Shown: positions 7,368 to 14,660, counted from the first letter of the stretch. The stretch: 18,750 bases of DNA from DASSZN01 sp035702805 (GCA_035702805.1 DASSZN010000176.1:1-18750); one strand, 5' to 3'. The notes: generated by a model not told the origin, from the letters alone. Numbers and translations are program-made.

Positions 7368-7521
7368 GTTGCGCTTGCTCCTCTATCACCTGAGGCATCG
7401 GCCTTGCGGTTCGCCGCCACCGATGAAGGGGCCGGCCGGTCTCGCTCCGGGCCGACCCCGAATGTTCCGCGGCGGGGCCGTACCACGGTGTCGCACGTCG
7501 CGCGCCGGGCGGAGGTCGTGG

Positions 7522-8268
7522 ATGAGTAGCACGACGATGCAGTCCGGGTGGCGTCCCCGGCTGGTCCTGTTCGACCTCGACGACACGCTCTGCGATCACG
7601 ACTCGTCGCTGCGGCTGCGCCTTCGCGTCGCGTTCGGCGCCGCGTGCGACGGTCTGGGCGACGTGGATCTGGACGACCTGGTCTCGTCCGCGGTTGCCCA
7701 CTCCGTTGCCGGCACCGACCACTTCGCGGAGGTGCTGGCGGCGCGGGGTGTGTGCGACCCGGTGCGCGTCGAACGCGCGGTGGCGAGCTACGTCGGCGAC
7801 CGCTACCGCGGGCTGGCCCTGTTCGACGAGTCACTCGAGGTCGTCGAGTCGATCAAGCAGCAGGCGCGGGTGGGGCTCATCACCAACGGGCCGAGTGTGA
7901 TCCAGCGCAACAAGCTGCTGCGACTGGAGATCACCGAGCTCTTCCCGTTCGTACTGGTGTCGGAGGAGGTCGGGTCCTGGAAGCCCGACCCTGCGATCTT
8001 TCACCGCGCGCTCGCCCTGGGTGGCGCCCGTCCGGCGGAGGCGGTCTACGTCGGGGACTCGCCCGAGCACGACGTCGCCGGCGCGCGGTCGGCCGGTCTG
8101 CGCAGCGTCTGGGTCAACCGGCGAGGCCGTACCTGGCCGGGCGGTCCGCGTGCCGACTTCGAGATCCGTGACCTGCGCCAGTTGATCCCGCTGCTGGGGC
8201 TCGACCGGGAGCCGGCGGCCGGTTCCGCCGGTGAGCCCGGCCGCGTGGTCGGGCCTCGGGGTCTATAA
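7522..8268 (+). CDS. HAD-superfamily hydrolase, subfamily IA (phosphatase)
   Basis: The product has 248 residues from ATG 7522, with GGAGG at 7511-7515 six bases upstream. The frame is open further upstream, but that part would overlap the rpsD leader and has no HAD homology, so it is left out. All four HAD motifs are present: the nucleophile Asp18 and Asp20 in FDLDDTL, Thr121 in LITNG, Lys154 in SWKPD, and Asp179 and Asp184 in GDSPEHD. A helical cap lies between the first two motifs, as in type IA enzymes. The overall pattern resembles YjjG-like nucleotidases and other small-molecule phosphatases, but the substrate cannot be read from sequence. It is divergent from rpsD, with 154 bases between the starts. 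The ispH promoter overlaps its stop. Confidence 0.9.
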   Translation: MSSTTMQSGWRPRLVLFDLDDTLCDHDSSLRLRLRVAFGAACDGLGDVDLDDLVSSAVAHSVAGTDHFAEVLAARGVCDPVRVERAVASYVGDRYRGLALFDESLEVVESIKQQARVGLITNGPSVIQRNKLLRLEITELFPFVLVSEEVGSWKPDPAIFHRALALGGARPAEAVYVGDSPEHDVAGARSAGLRSVWVNRRGRTWPGGPRADFEIRDLRQLIPLLGLDREPAAGSAGEPGRVVGPRGL

Positions 8269-8269
8269 T
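8264..8269 (+). promoter_or_regulatory. TATAAT -10 element, likely ispH promoter
   Basis: A perfect TATAAT overlaps the TAA stop of the HAD gene (8266-8268). No good -35 stands 16-18 bases upstream. Transcription would start near 8276 and give ispH a leader of about 145 bases. In DNA this GC-rich a perfect -10 is unlikely by chance but not decisive. Confidence 0.45.
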
Positions 8270-8419
8270 GACGCGCAGTGATGGTCCAGCCGTCGTGGTT
8301 GCCATCCCGAAGAGGCCGGCCGGTACGCGTCGCGCCGTCGATGGCGCGGGGCACGGCCCACGTCAAGCCGCGCATCCGGTGCGATCCCGAATCGCCCGGG
8401 GCAGCAGTGAGGGAACCTG

Positions 8420-9373
8420 ATGGCCCGACAGATCATCATGGCGGACGAACTGGGTTACTGCTGGGGCGTGCGGCGCGCGCTCGATATCATCACCAAGGCG
8501 GGTGACACCGCGCGGCCGGTAGCCACGATCGGCGACGTGATCCACAACCCGCAGGTCGTCCAGCGTCTGCGCGTGCGCGGGGTCGAGACGGCCGACACCG
8601 TCGAGGACGCCGTCCTGCGTGGCTACCAGCGCGTGGCGATCACCGCGCACGGCGCCGGGCCCGAGCGTGCCGAGGAGGCGCGGACCCGCGGCGTCGAGCT
8701 TATCGACACGACCTGCCCGCTGGTCACCAAGGTCCAGCGGCTAGGACAGAAGCTCGTCCGGCAGGGCTACTTCCTTGTCGTCTACGGCGACCACCTCCAC
8801 CCGGAGGTGCGCGGCGTGATCAGCTGGGCGGAGACCAACCGCGCCGCGGCCGCCAAGCACGTCGAGGACCTACCCTGGAACGCCGCGCGCGGCAGCAGCG
8901 ATCCCGACGCCATGGTCCCACCGCGCAAGGTCGCGGTCGTCTCTCAGACGACGAAGAACGTCGACGAGTTCATGGCGTTCGTCACCGAGCTGACCGCGAT
9001 GGTGGCGCGGGACGGCGGCGAGATCCGCATCTGCAACACCATCTGCGAGCCGACCTCCGAGCGACAGAACGCGCTGCGGCGCCTGGCGAGCCAGGTCGAC
9101 CTGATCCTGGCGATCGGCGGCAAGAAGAGCTCGAACACGGCGCGCCTGGCCGAGGTCGGTCGCAGCTACGGTGTCCCGAGCTACCACATCGAGAGCGAGG
9201 CCGAGATCGAAGACGCCTGGCTCAAGGACATCGAGCATGTGGGCGTCACCGCGGGCGCCTCGACGCCCGACGACGTGATCGAGAGCGTGGTCGGGCACCT
9301 GGTCGGGCGCGGCTTCACGCCGCCCGAGGGTGGGATTCGGCACCGCAGCCTGGACGACGTGCCCACCTTCTAG
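8420..9373 (+). CDS. ispH: 4-hydroxy-3-methylbut-2-enyl diphosphate reductase
   Basis: IspH makes IPP and DMAPP from HMBPP in the last step of the MEP isoprenoid pathway, using a [4Fe-4S] cluster. The product has 317 residues. The three cluster cysteines are present: Cys14 in YCWGV, Cys99 in DTTCPLV and Cys209 in NTICEPT. Substrate-binding His42 (IHNPQVV), His77 (AHG), His127 and the proton-donor Glu129 (HPEV) are in place, and SQTT lies at 175-178. The YCWGV form resembles the cyanobacterial and plastid type more than the usual FCAGV. A short insertion, roughly 150-168, precedes the SQTT strand. GAGGG at 8409-8413 supports ATG 8420. The gene appears to be expressed alone from the TATAAT at 8264, with terminator-like hairpins after the stop. 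Confidence 0.96.
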   Translation: MARQIIMADELGYCWGVRRALDIITKAGDTARPVATIGDVIHNPQVVQRLRVRGVETADTVEDAVLRGYQRVAITAHGAGPERAEEARTRGVELIDTTCPLVTKVQRLGQKLVRQGYFLVVYGDHLHPEVRGVISWAETNRAAAAKHVEDLPWNAARGSSDPDAMVPPRKVAVVSQTTKNVDEFMAFVTELTAMVARDGGEIRICNTICEPTSERQNALRRLASQVDLILAIGGKKSSNTARLAEVGRSYGVPSYHIESEAEIEDAWLKDIEHVGVTAGASTPDDVIESVVGHLVGRGFTPPEGGIRHRSLDDVPTF

Positions 9374-9403
9374 CGCGGTCCCGCCACGCGGGACTCGATC
9401 ATC

Positions 9404-9431
9404 GCGGCCTGTCGGAGCCGGCAGGCCGCTT
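9404..9431 (+). terminator. Likely terminator after ispH (second of two hairpins)
   Basis: GCGGCCTGTCG (9404-9414) pairs with CGGCAGGCCGC (9419-9429) across a four-base loop, with one G-U pair, and is followed by TT only. A smaller perfect hairpin, GTCCCGC/GCGGGAC with a three-base loop, lies just before it at 9378-9394. Both fall in the 86-base gap between ispH and the PAP2 gene. The missing T-run keeps confidence moderate. Confidence 0.45.
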
Positions 9432-9459
9432 CCCCTGTGCGGGCTGGAGAGGATGGCGC

Positions 9460-10164
9460 ATGCCGCGAACGGTGGTCAGCAACGCGAACGGAATGACGCG
9501 ACGACGCGGCCGCGAGCGCGCCTTTGTCGGCGTCTCCCTCACGGCGCTGACCGGCTATCTGGCCCTCTTCCTGCTGGTGCGCGCTAACCGCTCGGTCCGG
9601 GCGGACCTGGCGGCGACGATCCGCTTCCAGCGCCAGGACCACCCGGCACTGGCCTGGCTGATGGGCGCGGTAAGCTGGTTCGGATTCCAGCCGCAGAGCC
9701 TGCTGCTGCCCCTGTTCGCCATCGGCGGGACGTGGTTCGCGCGGCTGCGCCTGGAGAGCTTTTTCCTGGTGCTGGCCTGGGCGAGCAGCCTGCTGAGCTT
9801 CACGACCAAGCTCCTGGTGCGGCGCCCGCGGCCCGGCAACTCCCTGGTCCGCGTGGTCGAGGCCGACATCCGGGACACCAGCTTCCCCAGCGGCCACACG
9901 CTGCACTACACCGCCTTCTGGGGCTTCTTCACCTACGTGGTCCTATCCCGCAGCCGCTCGGCGCCGGTCCGCTGGCTCACCGTCGCCGTCGTCGCTCCGC
10001 TGGCGGCCCTGGTCGGGCCGTCGCGCATCTACCTGGGGCACCACTGGCTGACGGACGTGCTCGCGTCGTACCTGCTTGGCACCGCGTACCTGCTGGGCCT
10101 GGTGACGCTCTACCGTCGCGTGCGCGACTGGCTCGACGAGCCGTCGCACGATCTGCCGGCCTGA
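9460..10164 (+). CDS. PAP2-family membrane phosphatase
   Basis: The product has 234 residues and starts at ATG 9460 behind GGAGAGG (9446-9452). Around five or six hydrophobic helices are visible. The three PAP2 motifs are complete: KLLVRRPRP (117-125), PSGH (143-146) and SR-x5-H-x3-D (188-199, with His195 as nucleophile and Asp199). Enzymes of this fold remove phosphate from lipid phosphates such as phosphatidic acid, phosphatidylglycerol phosphate or undecaprenyl pyrophosphate, with the active site on the outer face of the membrane. The exact substrate cannot be told. The next gene, a glycerophosphodiesterase, begins 10 bases after its stop, so the two are probably co-translated and share a role in lipid turnover or carrier recycling. 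Confidence 0.92.
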   Translation: MPRTVVSNANGMTRRRGRERAFVGVSLTALTGYLALFLLVRANRSVRADLAATIRFQRQDHPALAWLMGAVSWFGFQPQSLLLPLFAIGGTWFARLRLESFFLVLAWASSLLSFTTKLLVRRPRPGNSLVRVVEADIRDTSFPSGHTLHYTAFWGFFTYVVLSRSRSAPVRWLTVAVVAPLAALVGPSRIYLGHHWLTDVLASYLLGTAYLLGLVTLYRRVRDWLDEPSHDLPA

Positions 10165-10174
10165 GCCGGTCCAC

Positions 10175-10924
10175 GTGCCGACGCCGCTGGTCATCGCGCA
10201 CCGAGGCGGGACGCCTGGCATGCCCGAGAACTCCCTCGCGGCGTTTCGCCGTGCCGTGTCGGCGGGCGTGGACATGCTCGAGTGTGACGTGCGCCGAGCG
10301 GCGGACGGCGCGCTCGTGCTGCTCCACGAGGGCCGCGTCGTCCGTGACGGCCGCGTCGTGCCGGTGGCGGCGCTGTCGCTGTCGGATCTGCGCGCGGCGG
10401 TCCCGTCGCTCGTCGCGTTCCCGGACTTTCTGGCGGAGTTCGTGCCGCTGCTGCCCATCAACGTGGACCTGAAGGAAGTCGGTTGGGAGGCCGAACTCGT
10501 AGCGGAACTCCGCCGCCACGACGCGGTCGATCGCGTGCTCGTGTCGTCGAAGCGCGCGCCGAGCCTGCGCCGCCTCGGCGGGTTCGAGCCTCGGCTGGCG
10601 CTGGGGCTCTCTCGCGGGCACCTCGCGAGCGGCGCGCCGACCGAGCGCGGGCGCGCGATGGCCGGGATGTGGCTCCGCGCGACGCTGCCGCCGCTGGCCG
10701 TGCCGTCGCTGCGACTGGCGCGCGCTCGCGCGCTGATGCTGCAGCACCGCGCGGTCGGTCCGCTGATCGTGGCGCTCCTGCACCGGCTCGGCTATCGGGT
10801 GTTCAGCTGGACGGTGAATTCGGGGGTCGGGGCCGAGCGGATGGCCCGCGCCGGAGTCGACGGTATCGCGAGCGACGACCCGGCCTGCATCATGGCCGAG
10901 CTGACGGCGGCCGGCCTGCGCTGA
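10175..10924 (+). CDS. Glycerophosphodiester phosphodiesterase (GDPD family)
   Basis: The product has 249 residues from GTG 10175. That start puts the catalytic AHRG at the right distance from the N-terminus, although no strong ribosome site is visible and coupling to the PAP2 gene 10 bases upstream is likely. Motifs in order are His9-Arg10, PEN (17-19), metal ligands Glu36 and Asp38 in LECDVRR, the second catalytic His51, NVDLK with Asp98 (more often Glu), SWTVN near 210 and GVDGIASDDP near 228. The enzyme splits glycerophosphodiesters into glycerol-3-phosphate and an alcohol, using a divalent metal in a TIM barrel. No signal peptide is seen, so it should be cytosolic. It fits compact UgpQ-like members. 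Confidence 0.92.
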   Translation: MPTPLVIAHRGGTPGMPENSLAAFRRAVSAGVDMLECDVRRAADGALVLLHEGRVVRDGRVVPVAALSLSDLRAAVPSLVAFPDFLAEFVPLLPINVDLKEVGWEAELVAELRRHDAVDRVLVSSKRAPSLRRLGGFEPRLALGLSRGHLASGAPTERGRAMAGMWLRATLPPLAVPSLRLARARALMLQHRAVGPLIVALLHRLGYRVFSWTVNSGVGAERMARAGVDGIASDDPACIMAELTAAGLR

Positions 10925-10963
10925 GGCCGGCCGCTCCGCGCCCACCTGGGAAACGTCGTCCGA

Positions 10964-11614
10964 TCAGGGCTGCTCGCGCACGTCCTCGAGCGGGTGCCCC
11001 TCGACCGACGGGCTTGCCCCGGGGCGTCCTCCCGGAGCGGCGACGTAGGGAAACGCCTGTACGTCGCTGGCGCCCGCGCCCGACAGGACCTGCCGTGCCC
11101 GTGACTCCAGGTCGCCCTTCTGGGCCAGCACCATCACCAGTTGATGCCCCTGCGAGATGAGGTCCTGGTAGCGCCTGGACACGTCCTCGGGCACGCCGAT
11201 CTGGGTCGTCGCGCCGATCCAGCCGCCGGCCGCGCCGCCGGTCAGGGCGCCGCCCACCGCGGTGGCAATCCATCCCGCCGCCAGGAAGGGGCCGGCCCCG
11301 GGGACGACCAGCAGACCCGCGCCGATGAGTCCCATGATCAGGCCACCGGTCACGCCGCCGATGGCGGCGCCGGCGGCCGCGCGGTGAGCGGCCTGGTCGG
11401 AGGCGGCCTGCGCCGGAATCTCGGAGGTCGCGTCGGTCCCCTTGGCCACCAGCGCCAGGTCGTCACGATCGAAGCCCGCGTCGCGCAGCGCCCTCAGCCC
11501 GCGATGTGCCTCCTCCACGTTCGGGAAGACCGCGACGACGGTCACGTAGTCGCGCGCGAACTCCTTGGTCAGCCGTTCCCCGGTCCAGCTCATCGAATCT
11601 TCTGGCGCTGCCAT
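10964..11614 (-). CDS. General-stress-type protein with glycine-zipper core
   Basis: The product has 216 residues from ATG 11614 on the minus strand, with GGAGG five bases upstream (plus-strand 11620-11624). The open frame extends 55 codons further, but that part is low-quality sequence. Residues 22-60 (YVTVVAVFPNVEEAHRGL onward) resemble the small alpha/beta domain of B. subtilis YflT/GsiB-neighbour 17M-type stress proteins. Residues 79-140 are a Gly/Ala hydrophobic core with VPGAGPFLAAG, typical of the matching membrane-interacting family. The last part, with GVPEDVSRRYQ and LVMVLAQ, forms a second small domain. Function is unknown; homologues are linked to general stress. It converges on the GDPD gene and lies downstream of the CAP gene, probably as a separate transcript. 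Confidence 0.8.
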   Translation of the reverse strand: MAAPEDSMSWTGERLTKEFARDYVTVVAVFPNVEEAHRGLRALRDAGFDRDDLALVAKGTDATSEIPAQAASDQAAHRAAAGAAIGGVTGGLIMGLIGAGLLVVPGAGPFLAAGWIATAVGGALTGGAAGGWIGATTQIGVPEDVSRRYQDLISQGHQLVMVLAQKGDLESRARQVLSGAGASDVQAFPYVAAPGGRPGASPSVEGHPLEDVREQP

Positions 11615-11926
11615 GGGTTCCTCCGCTCGCGTCGCTTGCGTGTTCACTGACCCGTTGGGGACCGCCGGGCACGGACGCCGGTGCTCGGTGTCGGCCGCTC
11701 CGGCCGGAACGGCCGGTGACCAAGACCGCGCCGCGACGCCGGCCCGAGTTCGCCTCGGTGGGCGCAAACGACGTGCCAATCGGAGTCGACCTGGGGTCGG
11801 TACGCGTTCGTGCCTGGGCGGCTGGGTTGAGTGCTCGTTGTCGCGCGATAGGTCAGTGGTAGCTGTGCCCCGGCGATCGAGCAGCCAGCCGGTGTCGGGG
11901 TGCGTCCGCCGGGTACCCGCTGTCCC
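11615..11926. other. 312-base gap with no credible gene
   Basis: This stretch separates two minus-strand genes. It holds the ribosome site and leader of the stress-protein gene at its left end. A perfect 7-bp hairpin, CCGGCCG/CGGCCGG with loop GAA, lies at 11700-11716. A 10-base palindrome, CGGGTACCCG (11910-11919), lies just after the CAP-gene stop. Neither has a T-run. Open frames crossing it on the plus strand lack ribosome sites and have no family resemblance. No convincing promoter was found. Confidence 0.5.
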
Positions 11927-13663
11927 TTACGGACCGGTCGGCGTCTGACCGTAGCGCCACTGGTAGTAGGCGCGCCCGACGTTGCCCATCTCGACCTGCC
12001 AGCCGGCCGGGTTGCCCGGCGTGTAGGTCATCACCCGGCGCTCGAAGGCCTGGACCAGGACCCACTGCGGCGTGCCCTTGACGTTGACGTAGACCCAGTA
12101 GGGCTCGGTGAGCGGCCGGCCGGCGACGTAGATCGGGTCCCACGTCTGCGCCGCGAAGTAGTCGGTGAACACGGACGCGATGTTGTGGCCGGTGACCGCG
12201 TCGTAGCCCGTCAGGGTCACGCCGCCCGGGACCGGCTTGCCGGTCGTGACGTTCCCCGCCCTGTCGAGCGCCGCGGTGACGGCCTGTCCGGCGAGGTTGG
12301 GCACGTGGTGGTCGTTCGCCAGGGTGGCGAGCCCGTGCAGGCTGGCGTAGGTCGGCGCGTTGGGGTTCTGCGGGGCCGGGTCGCCGGCGATCGGGATCTG
12401 CGCCGGCTGCGACTGCTCGAACGTGCTGTCTCCGGTCTGGATCGCGCCCAGGATCATGTCGCGCACCAGGAGCCCGTTGGTGACGAACCACGGTGAGGAC
12501 CGGTCCCCACCCGGCTGCGAGATCTCCATGCGGCTCTTGTCGAAGTAGTAGACCCGCCGGCTGCCGCCGGGAGACTGCGCGTACGGCTCCTTCGGCGCGG
12601 CCCAGGTGTCGGGACCCCAGAGCCAGGTCTGGTCGGTCGACTGGGCCTGGAGCGTCCCGTCGGACTGCCACCAGAGCTGCTGGACCGCCGGATCGGCGGC
12701 CGCGACGCCCGGCGGCAGGGTCGTGTCGGCCGGCACGCCGAGAGCCAGCGGCTCGTCGCTCGTCGCCGCGGTGCGGAAGCTCCAGGTGCGCGTGAACGGC
12801 GCGCCGTTGGCGGTGCCGCTGGCCGTGACCCGGTAGGTCGTGCCCGGCGCGAGCGGTCGCGTCGCCGCGATCTGGTAGGTCTGCTGGGTGAGCCAGCCGC
12901 TGCCGGTCGTGGCATCAACCGGGACGGACGTGCCGCCGGTGGTCAGCGTGGCCTGCTGGAAGCTGACGCTGCCCGGCCCGAGGTACTTCAGCGTGATCGG
13001 GTACCCCACCGGGTAACTGGCGGCGGGGAATGGGTCCGGCGTCTCGCCGTCGAAGGAGAGGCCGACGCCGGTCGTGCCGTCGGGCGGCCAGGCGACCCAG
13101 TTCGGGGTCGCGGTGTCGCTCCAGGTCGGCGCGCCGACGTCGATGACCTCGATCTTCGCCGTGCCGTTGTTGACGGCGCCGAGGCCGATGTCGACGTAGC
13201 GTGGGTCGATCAGGGTGAGCCGGTGGTTGATCGTGCCGATGAACCAGTCGAGGCTGACCAGCATCGAGCCGCTGAGGCCGATGTTCTCGTTGACCCAGCC
13301 GGAGTAGCCCGCGGCCTGGGCACGCGCCTGCATGTCGGCGCCGGTGAAGCCGGGCTTGCCCGGCGTCTCCGCGTGGAGGCCCATGCCGGATAGGCTGGGG
13401 TCGCCGTAGTTCAGTGCGTAGTACTGGGCGTGGGCGCTGGCGGAGGCGTCGAGCGCGGCGCTGCGGTGCATTGGCGGCAGCCCGAGCCAGGAGCGATAGG
13501 TGTTGATCTCGTTGAACGCCTGGGTCAACTCGTCCGTCGCCGCGGTGGCCGGCGCGGCCGGGAGCGTCAACAGCGGCATCAGCGCCAGCGCGAGCGCCGC
13601 CGCGACCTGGAGCAGGCGGGCAACACCCGGCCGGCACTGCGGACCATACGGCGTGGCGACCAC
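11927..13663 (-). CDS. Secreted CAP-domain protein with Ig-like and lineage-specific C-terminal domain
   Basis: The product has 578 residues from GTG 13663, with GGAGGG five bases upstream. A longer frame to 13765 would put extra residues before the signal peptide and is rejected. The signal peptide has Arg11 and Arg16, a hydrophobic core at 17-34, and a likely cut after ATA near residue 41. Residues 45-190 form a CAP (SCP/YkwD-like) domain with INTYRSWLGLPP, the His/Glu pair HAE, NENIG and NHR. A beta-rich Ig-like segment lies at about 205-310. The rest carries YYFDKSRMEI, TNGLLVRDMI, PAQIPIAGD and, at the end, RRVMTYTPGNPAGW and MGNVGRAYYQWRYG. I recognise this module from many exported Thermomicrobia and other Chloroflexota proteins. 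The protein is extracellular and its function is unknown; bacterial CAP proteins are poorly understood. Confidence 0.88.
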   Translation of the reverse strand: MVATPYGPQCRPGVARLLQVAAALALALMPLLTLPAAPATAATDELTQAFNEINTYRSWLGLPPMHRSAALDASASAHAQYYALNYGDPSLSGMGLHAETPGKPGFTGADMQARAQAAGYSGWVNENIGLSGSMLVSLDWFIGTINHRLTLIDPRYVDIGLGAVNNGTAKIEVIDVGAPTWSDTATPNWVAWPPDGTTGVGLSFDGETPDPFPAASYPVGYPITLKYLGPGSVSFQQATLTTGGTSVPVDATTGSGWLTQQTYQIAATRPLAPGTTYRVTASGTANGAPFTRTWSFRTAATSDEPLALGVPADTTLPPGVAAADPAVQQLWWQSDGTLQAQSTDQTWLWGPDTWAAPKEPYAQSPGGSRRVYYFDKSRMEISQPGGDRSSPWFVTNGLLVRDMILGAIQTGDSTFEQSQPAQIPIAGDPAPQNPNAPTYASLHGLATLANDHHVPNLAGQAVTAALDRAGNVTTGKPVPGGVTLTGYDAVTGHNIASVFTDYFAAQTWDPIYVAGRPLTEPYWVYVNVKGTPQWVLVQAFERRVMTYTPGNPAGWQVEMGNVGRAYYQWRYGQTPTGP

Positions 13664-13762
13664 GTCTTCCCTCCCCTCGCGGGCACCGGCGTTCGCGCGA
13701 TCGCGCGCGGCAGTCGTCCCCGTCCCCAGGGAAGCGACGCCGATCTGAACGTAACGCGCGGG

Positions 13763-13786
13763 CATCGACGCCGGCAGGCGTCGATG
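13763..13786. repeat. Perfect 10-bp inverted repeat, possible operator of the CAP gene
   Basis: CATCGACGCC (13763-13772) and GGCGTCGATG (13777-13786) are exact reverse complements around the loop GGCA. The repeat lies in the 240-base gap between the divergent CAP and GlsB-like genes. It overlaps the possible -10 and start site of the CAP transcript. It could bind a dimeric repressor or form a hairpin at the very 5' end of that mRNA. Confidence 0.55.
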
Positions 13787-13812
13787 GTACCGGATCCTGG
13801 CCAGGACGTCAG
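13784..13812 (-). promoter_or_regulatory. Possible promoter of the CAP-protein gene
   Basis: On the minus strand CTGACG (13812-13807, 4 of 6) and TACCAT (13789-13784, 4 of 6) are separated by exactly 17 bases. The start would be near 13777, inside the inverted repeat, leaving a leader of about 115 bases. Confidence 0.33.
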
Positions 13813-13903
13813 GTCTGGAAGGCCAGTGCTGCCGGAGTCGAATTCTGTTAAGCTTGTGGGCGATGGCCCATCGGGGCCTGATCCTCGAACAGGAGCGTGA
13901 ACC

Positions 13904-14269
13904 ATGCCGGTGCTTATCGGCTTACTCGTGCTATTGCTGGCGCTCGTCGTCGCGTTCTGGGTGATCGGTCACCTGGTTGGACTGGTGGTGGCACTGGTCA
14001 TCGCCTTCCTGATCGGCCTCCTCGCGGAGAAGATCGTGCCGGGAAGGCTGCCCTACGGCCTGGCCGGCGCCATCGTTGCCGGACTGCTCGGCACCTTCCT
14101 CGGGGCGATCCTGCTCGGCAGCCTGGGACCGTCGATCGCCGGAATCGCCCTGCTGCCGGCCACCGTTGGCGCGATCATCATTGTCGCGGCGGGCAAGCTG
14201 GTCTTTCGGGCGACCCACTCGAACACCCGGCGGCTCGGTGCACCGGCCACGCGCGGGCGCCTGCGCTGA
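13904..14269 (+). CDS. GlsB/YeaQ/YmgE-family (transglycosylase-associated) small membrane protein
   Basis: The product has 121 residues from ATG 13904, with AGGAG at 13891-13895. Four hydrophobic stretches are visible, at about 2-20, 23-41, 53-73 and 78-100. The family pattern is clear from residue 35 on: LIGLLAEKIVPG, then a Gly-rich AGAIVAGLLGTFLGAILLG helix pair. The first 22 residues are an extra hydrophobic segment compared with usual members of about 85 residues, and a basic tail of about 20 residues is also added. Members are often stress-induced and sit in the inner membrane, and the biochemical role is not settled. The gene is divergent from the CAP gene. Its TGA (14267-14269) lies inside the extended -10 of the ileS leader. 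Confidence 0.8.
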   Translation: MPVLIGLLVLLLALVVAFWVIGHLVGLVVALVIAFLIGLLAEKIVPGRLPYGLAGAIVAGLLGTFLGAILLGSLGPSIAGIALLPATVGAIIIVAAGKLVFRATHSNTRRLGAPATRGRLR

Positions 14270-14275
14270 TATACT
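14267..14275 (+). promoter_or_regulatory. Extended -10 promoter of the ileS T-box transcript
   Basis: TGATATACT holds TATACT (5 of 6 to consensus) preceded by TG one base away. No good -35 is seen 17 bases upstream, as is common for extended -10 promoters. A start near 14282 fits the beginning of T-box Stem I about ten bases later. Confidence 0.6.
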
Positions 14276-14290
14276 CGATCGCGATAGCCA

Positions 14291-14572
14291 GAGGCTGTGA
14301 CGGAAACGAGTACGCGGGGCGCGACGCCCAGCGAGTCCGGGAGCGGTGCGAGCCGGACGCGAACCGACCCCGCGGAAGATCCTTCCCGAGCCGCCGCCCG
14401 AACGGCCTGACGGCCCAGTAGTCGCGGCCGGCGTCGTCGCCCGTTAGCGCGACGGAGTCGTGGACGGCGCGCAACGCGCGCCGCGACGGCTCGACGAGTG
14501 GGTCCGGCGTGCCGGGCCAACCGAGGTGGTACCGCGGGTGAACCCCGTCCTCCGTGGAGGGCGGGGCTTTCT
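14291..14572 (+). promoter_or_regulatory. T-box riboswitch, isoleucine specifier (AUC), transcriptional type
   Basis: This leader reads uncharged tRNA-Ile and lets ileS be transcribed when isoleucyl-tRNA is scarce. In Stem I, the loop-E strand AGTA (14309-14312) faces GAA (14375-14377), and both sit at the base of a perfect helix, CGCGGGG (14313-14319) with CCCCGCG (14368-14374). After GAA and one base comes ATC (14379-14381), the Ile codon. A distal helix pairs 14335-14340 with 14353-14358. Stem III is 14501-14508 with 14511-14518 (one G-U pair). The T-box GAGGTGGTACCGCG (14523-14536) has TGGT, complementary to the ACCA end of a tRNA with discriminator A, as in tRNA-Ile. The antiterminator pairs GAGG (14523-14526) with CCTC (14549-14552) and GCGGG (14534-14538) with CCCGT (14544-14548), leaving the TGGTACC bulge. 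Its 3' strand is also the terminator 5' strand. Confidence 0.95.
14543..14572 (+). terminator. Intrinsic terminator of the T-box switch
   Basis: CCCCGTCCTC (14543-14552) pairs with GAGGGCGGGG (14557-14566) across the loop CGTG, with one G-U pair, and is followed by CTTTCT. The 5' arm is the same strand used by the antiterminator, so the two folds exclude each other. Confidence 0.9.
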
Positions 14573-14660
14573 GTGTTGTGAGCGCGCGCCTTGCCAGACG
14601 GAACGCCAGGGACCGGGGCGGTATTGCGGACCGACGTGGACAGAGTGCAGGAGGTCGACC

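Noticed and set aside
7366..7521. N-terminal extension of the HAD protein to 7366
   Set aside because: The extra 52 codons overlap the rpsD start region and resemble no HAD sequence, while ATG 7522 has a well-placed GGAGG.
11565..11948. A 127-codon plus-strand frame in the gap between the stress and CAP genes
   Set aside because: Its start lies inside the stress-protein gene, it has no ribosome site, and the product is Arg/Ser/Gly-rich with no recognisable pattern.
13664..13765. Longer start of the CAP protein at 13765
   Set aside because: It would bury the signal peptide behind 34 residues, and GTG 13663 has GGAGGG at the right distance.
14460..14660. Upstream start of ileS at 14460
   Set aside because: It would translate the T-box, antiterminator and terminator. 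The GTG at 14661 has AGGAGG six bases upstream and matches the family N-terminus.
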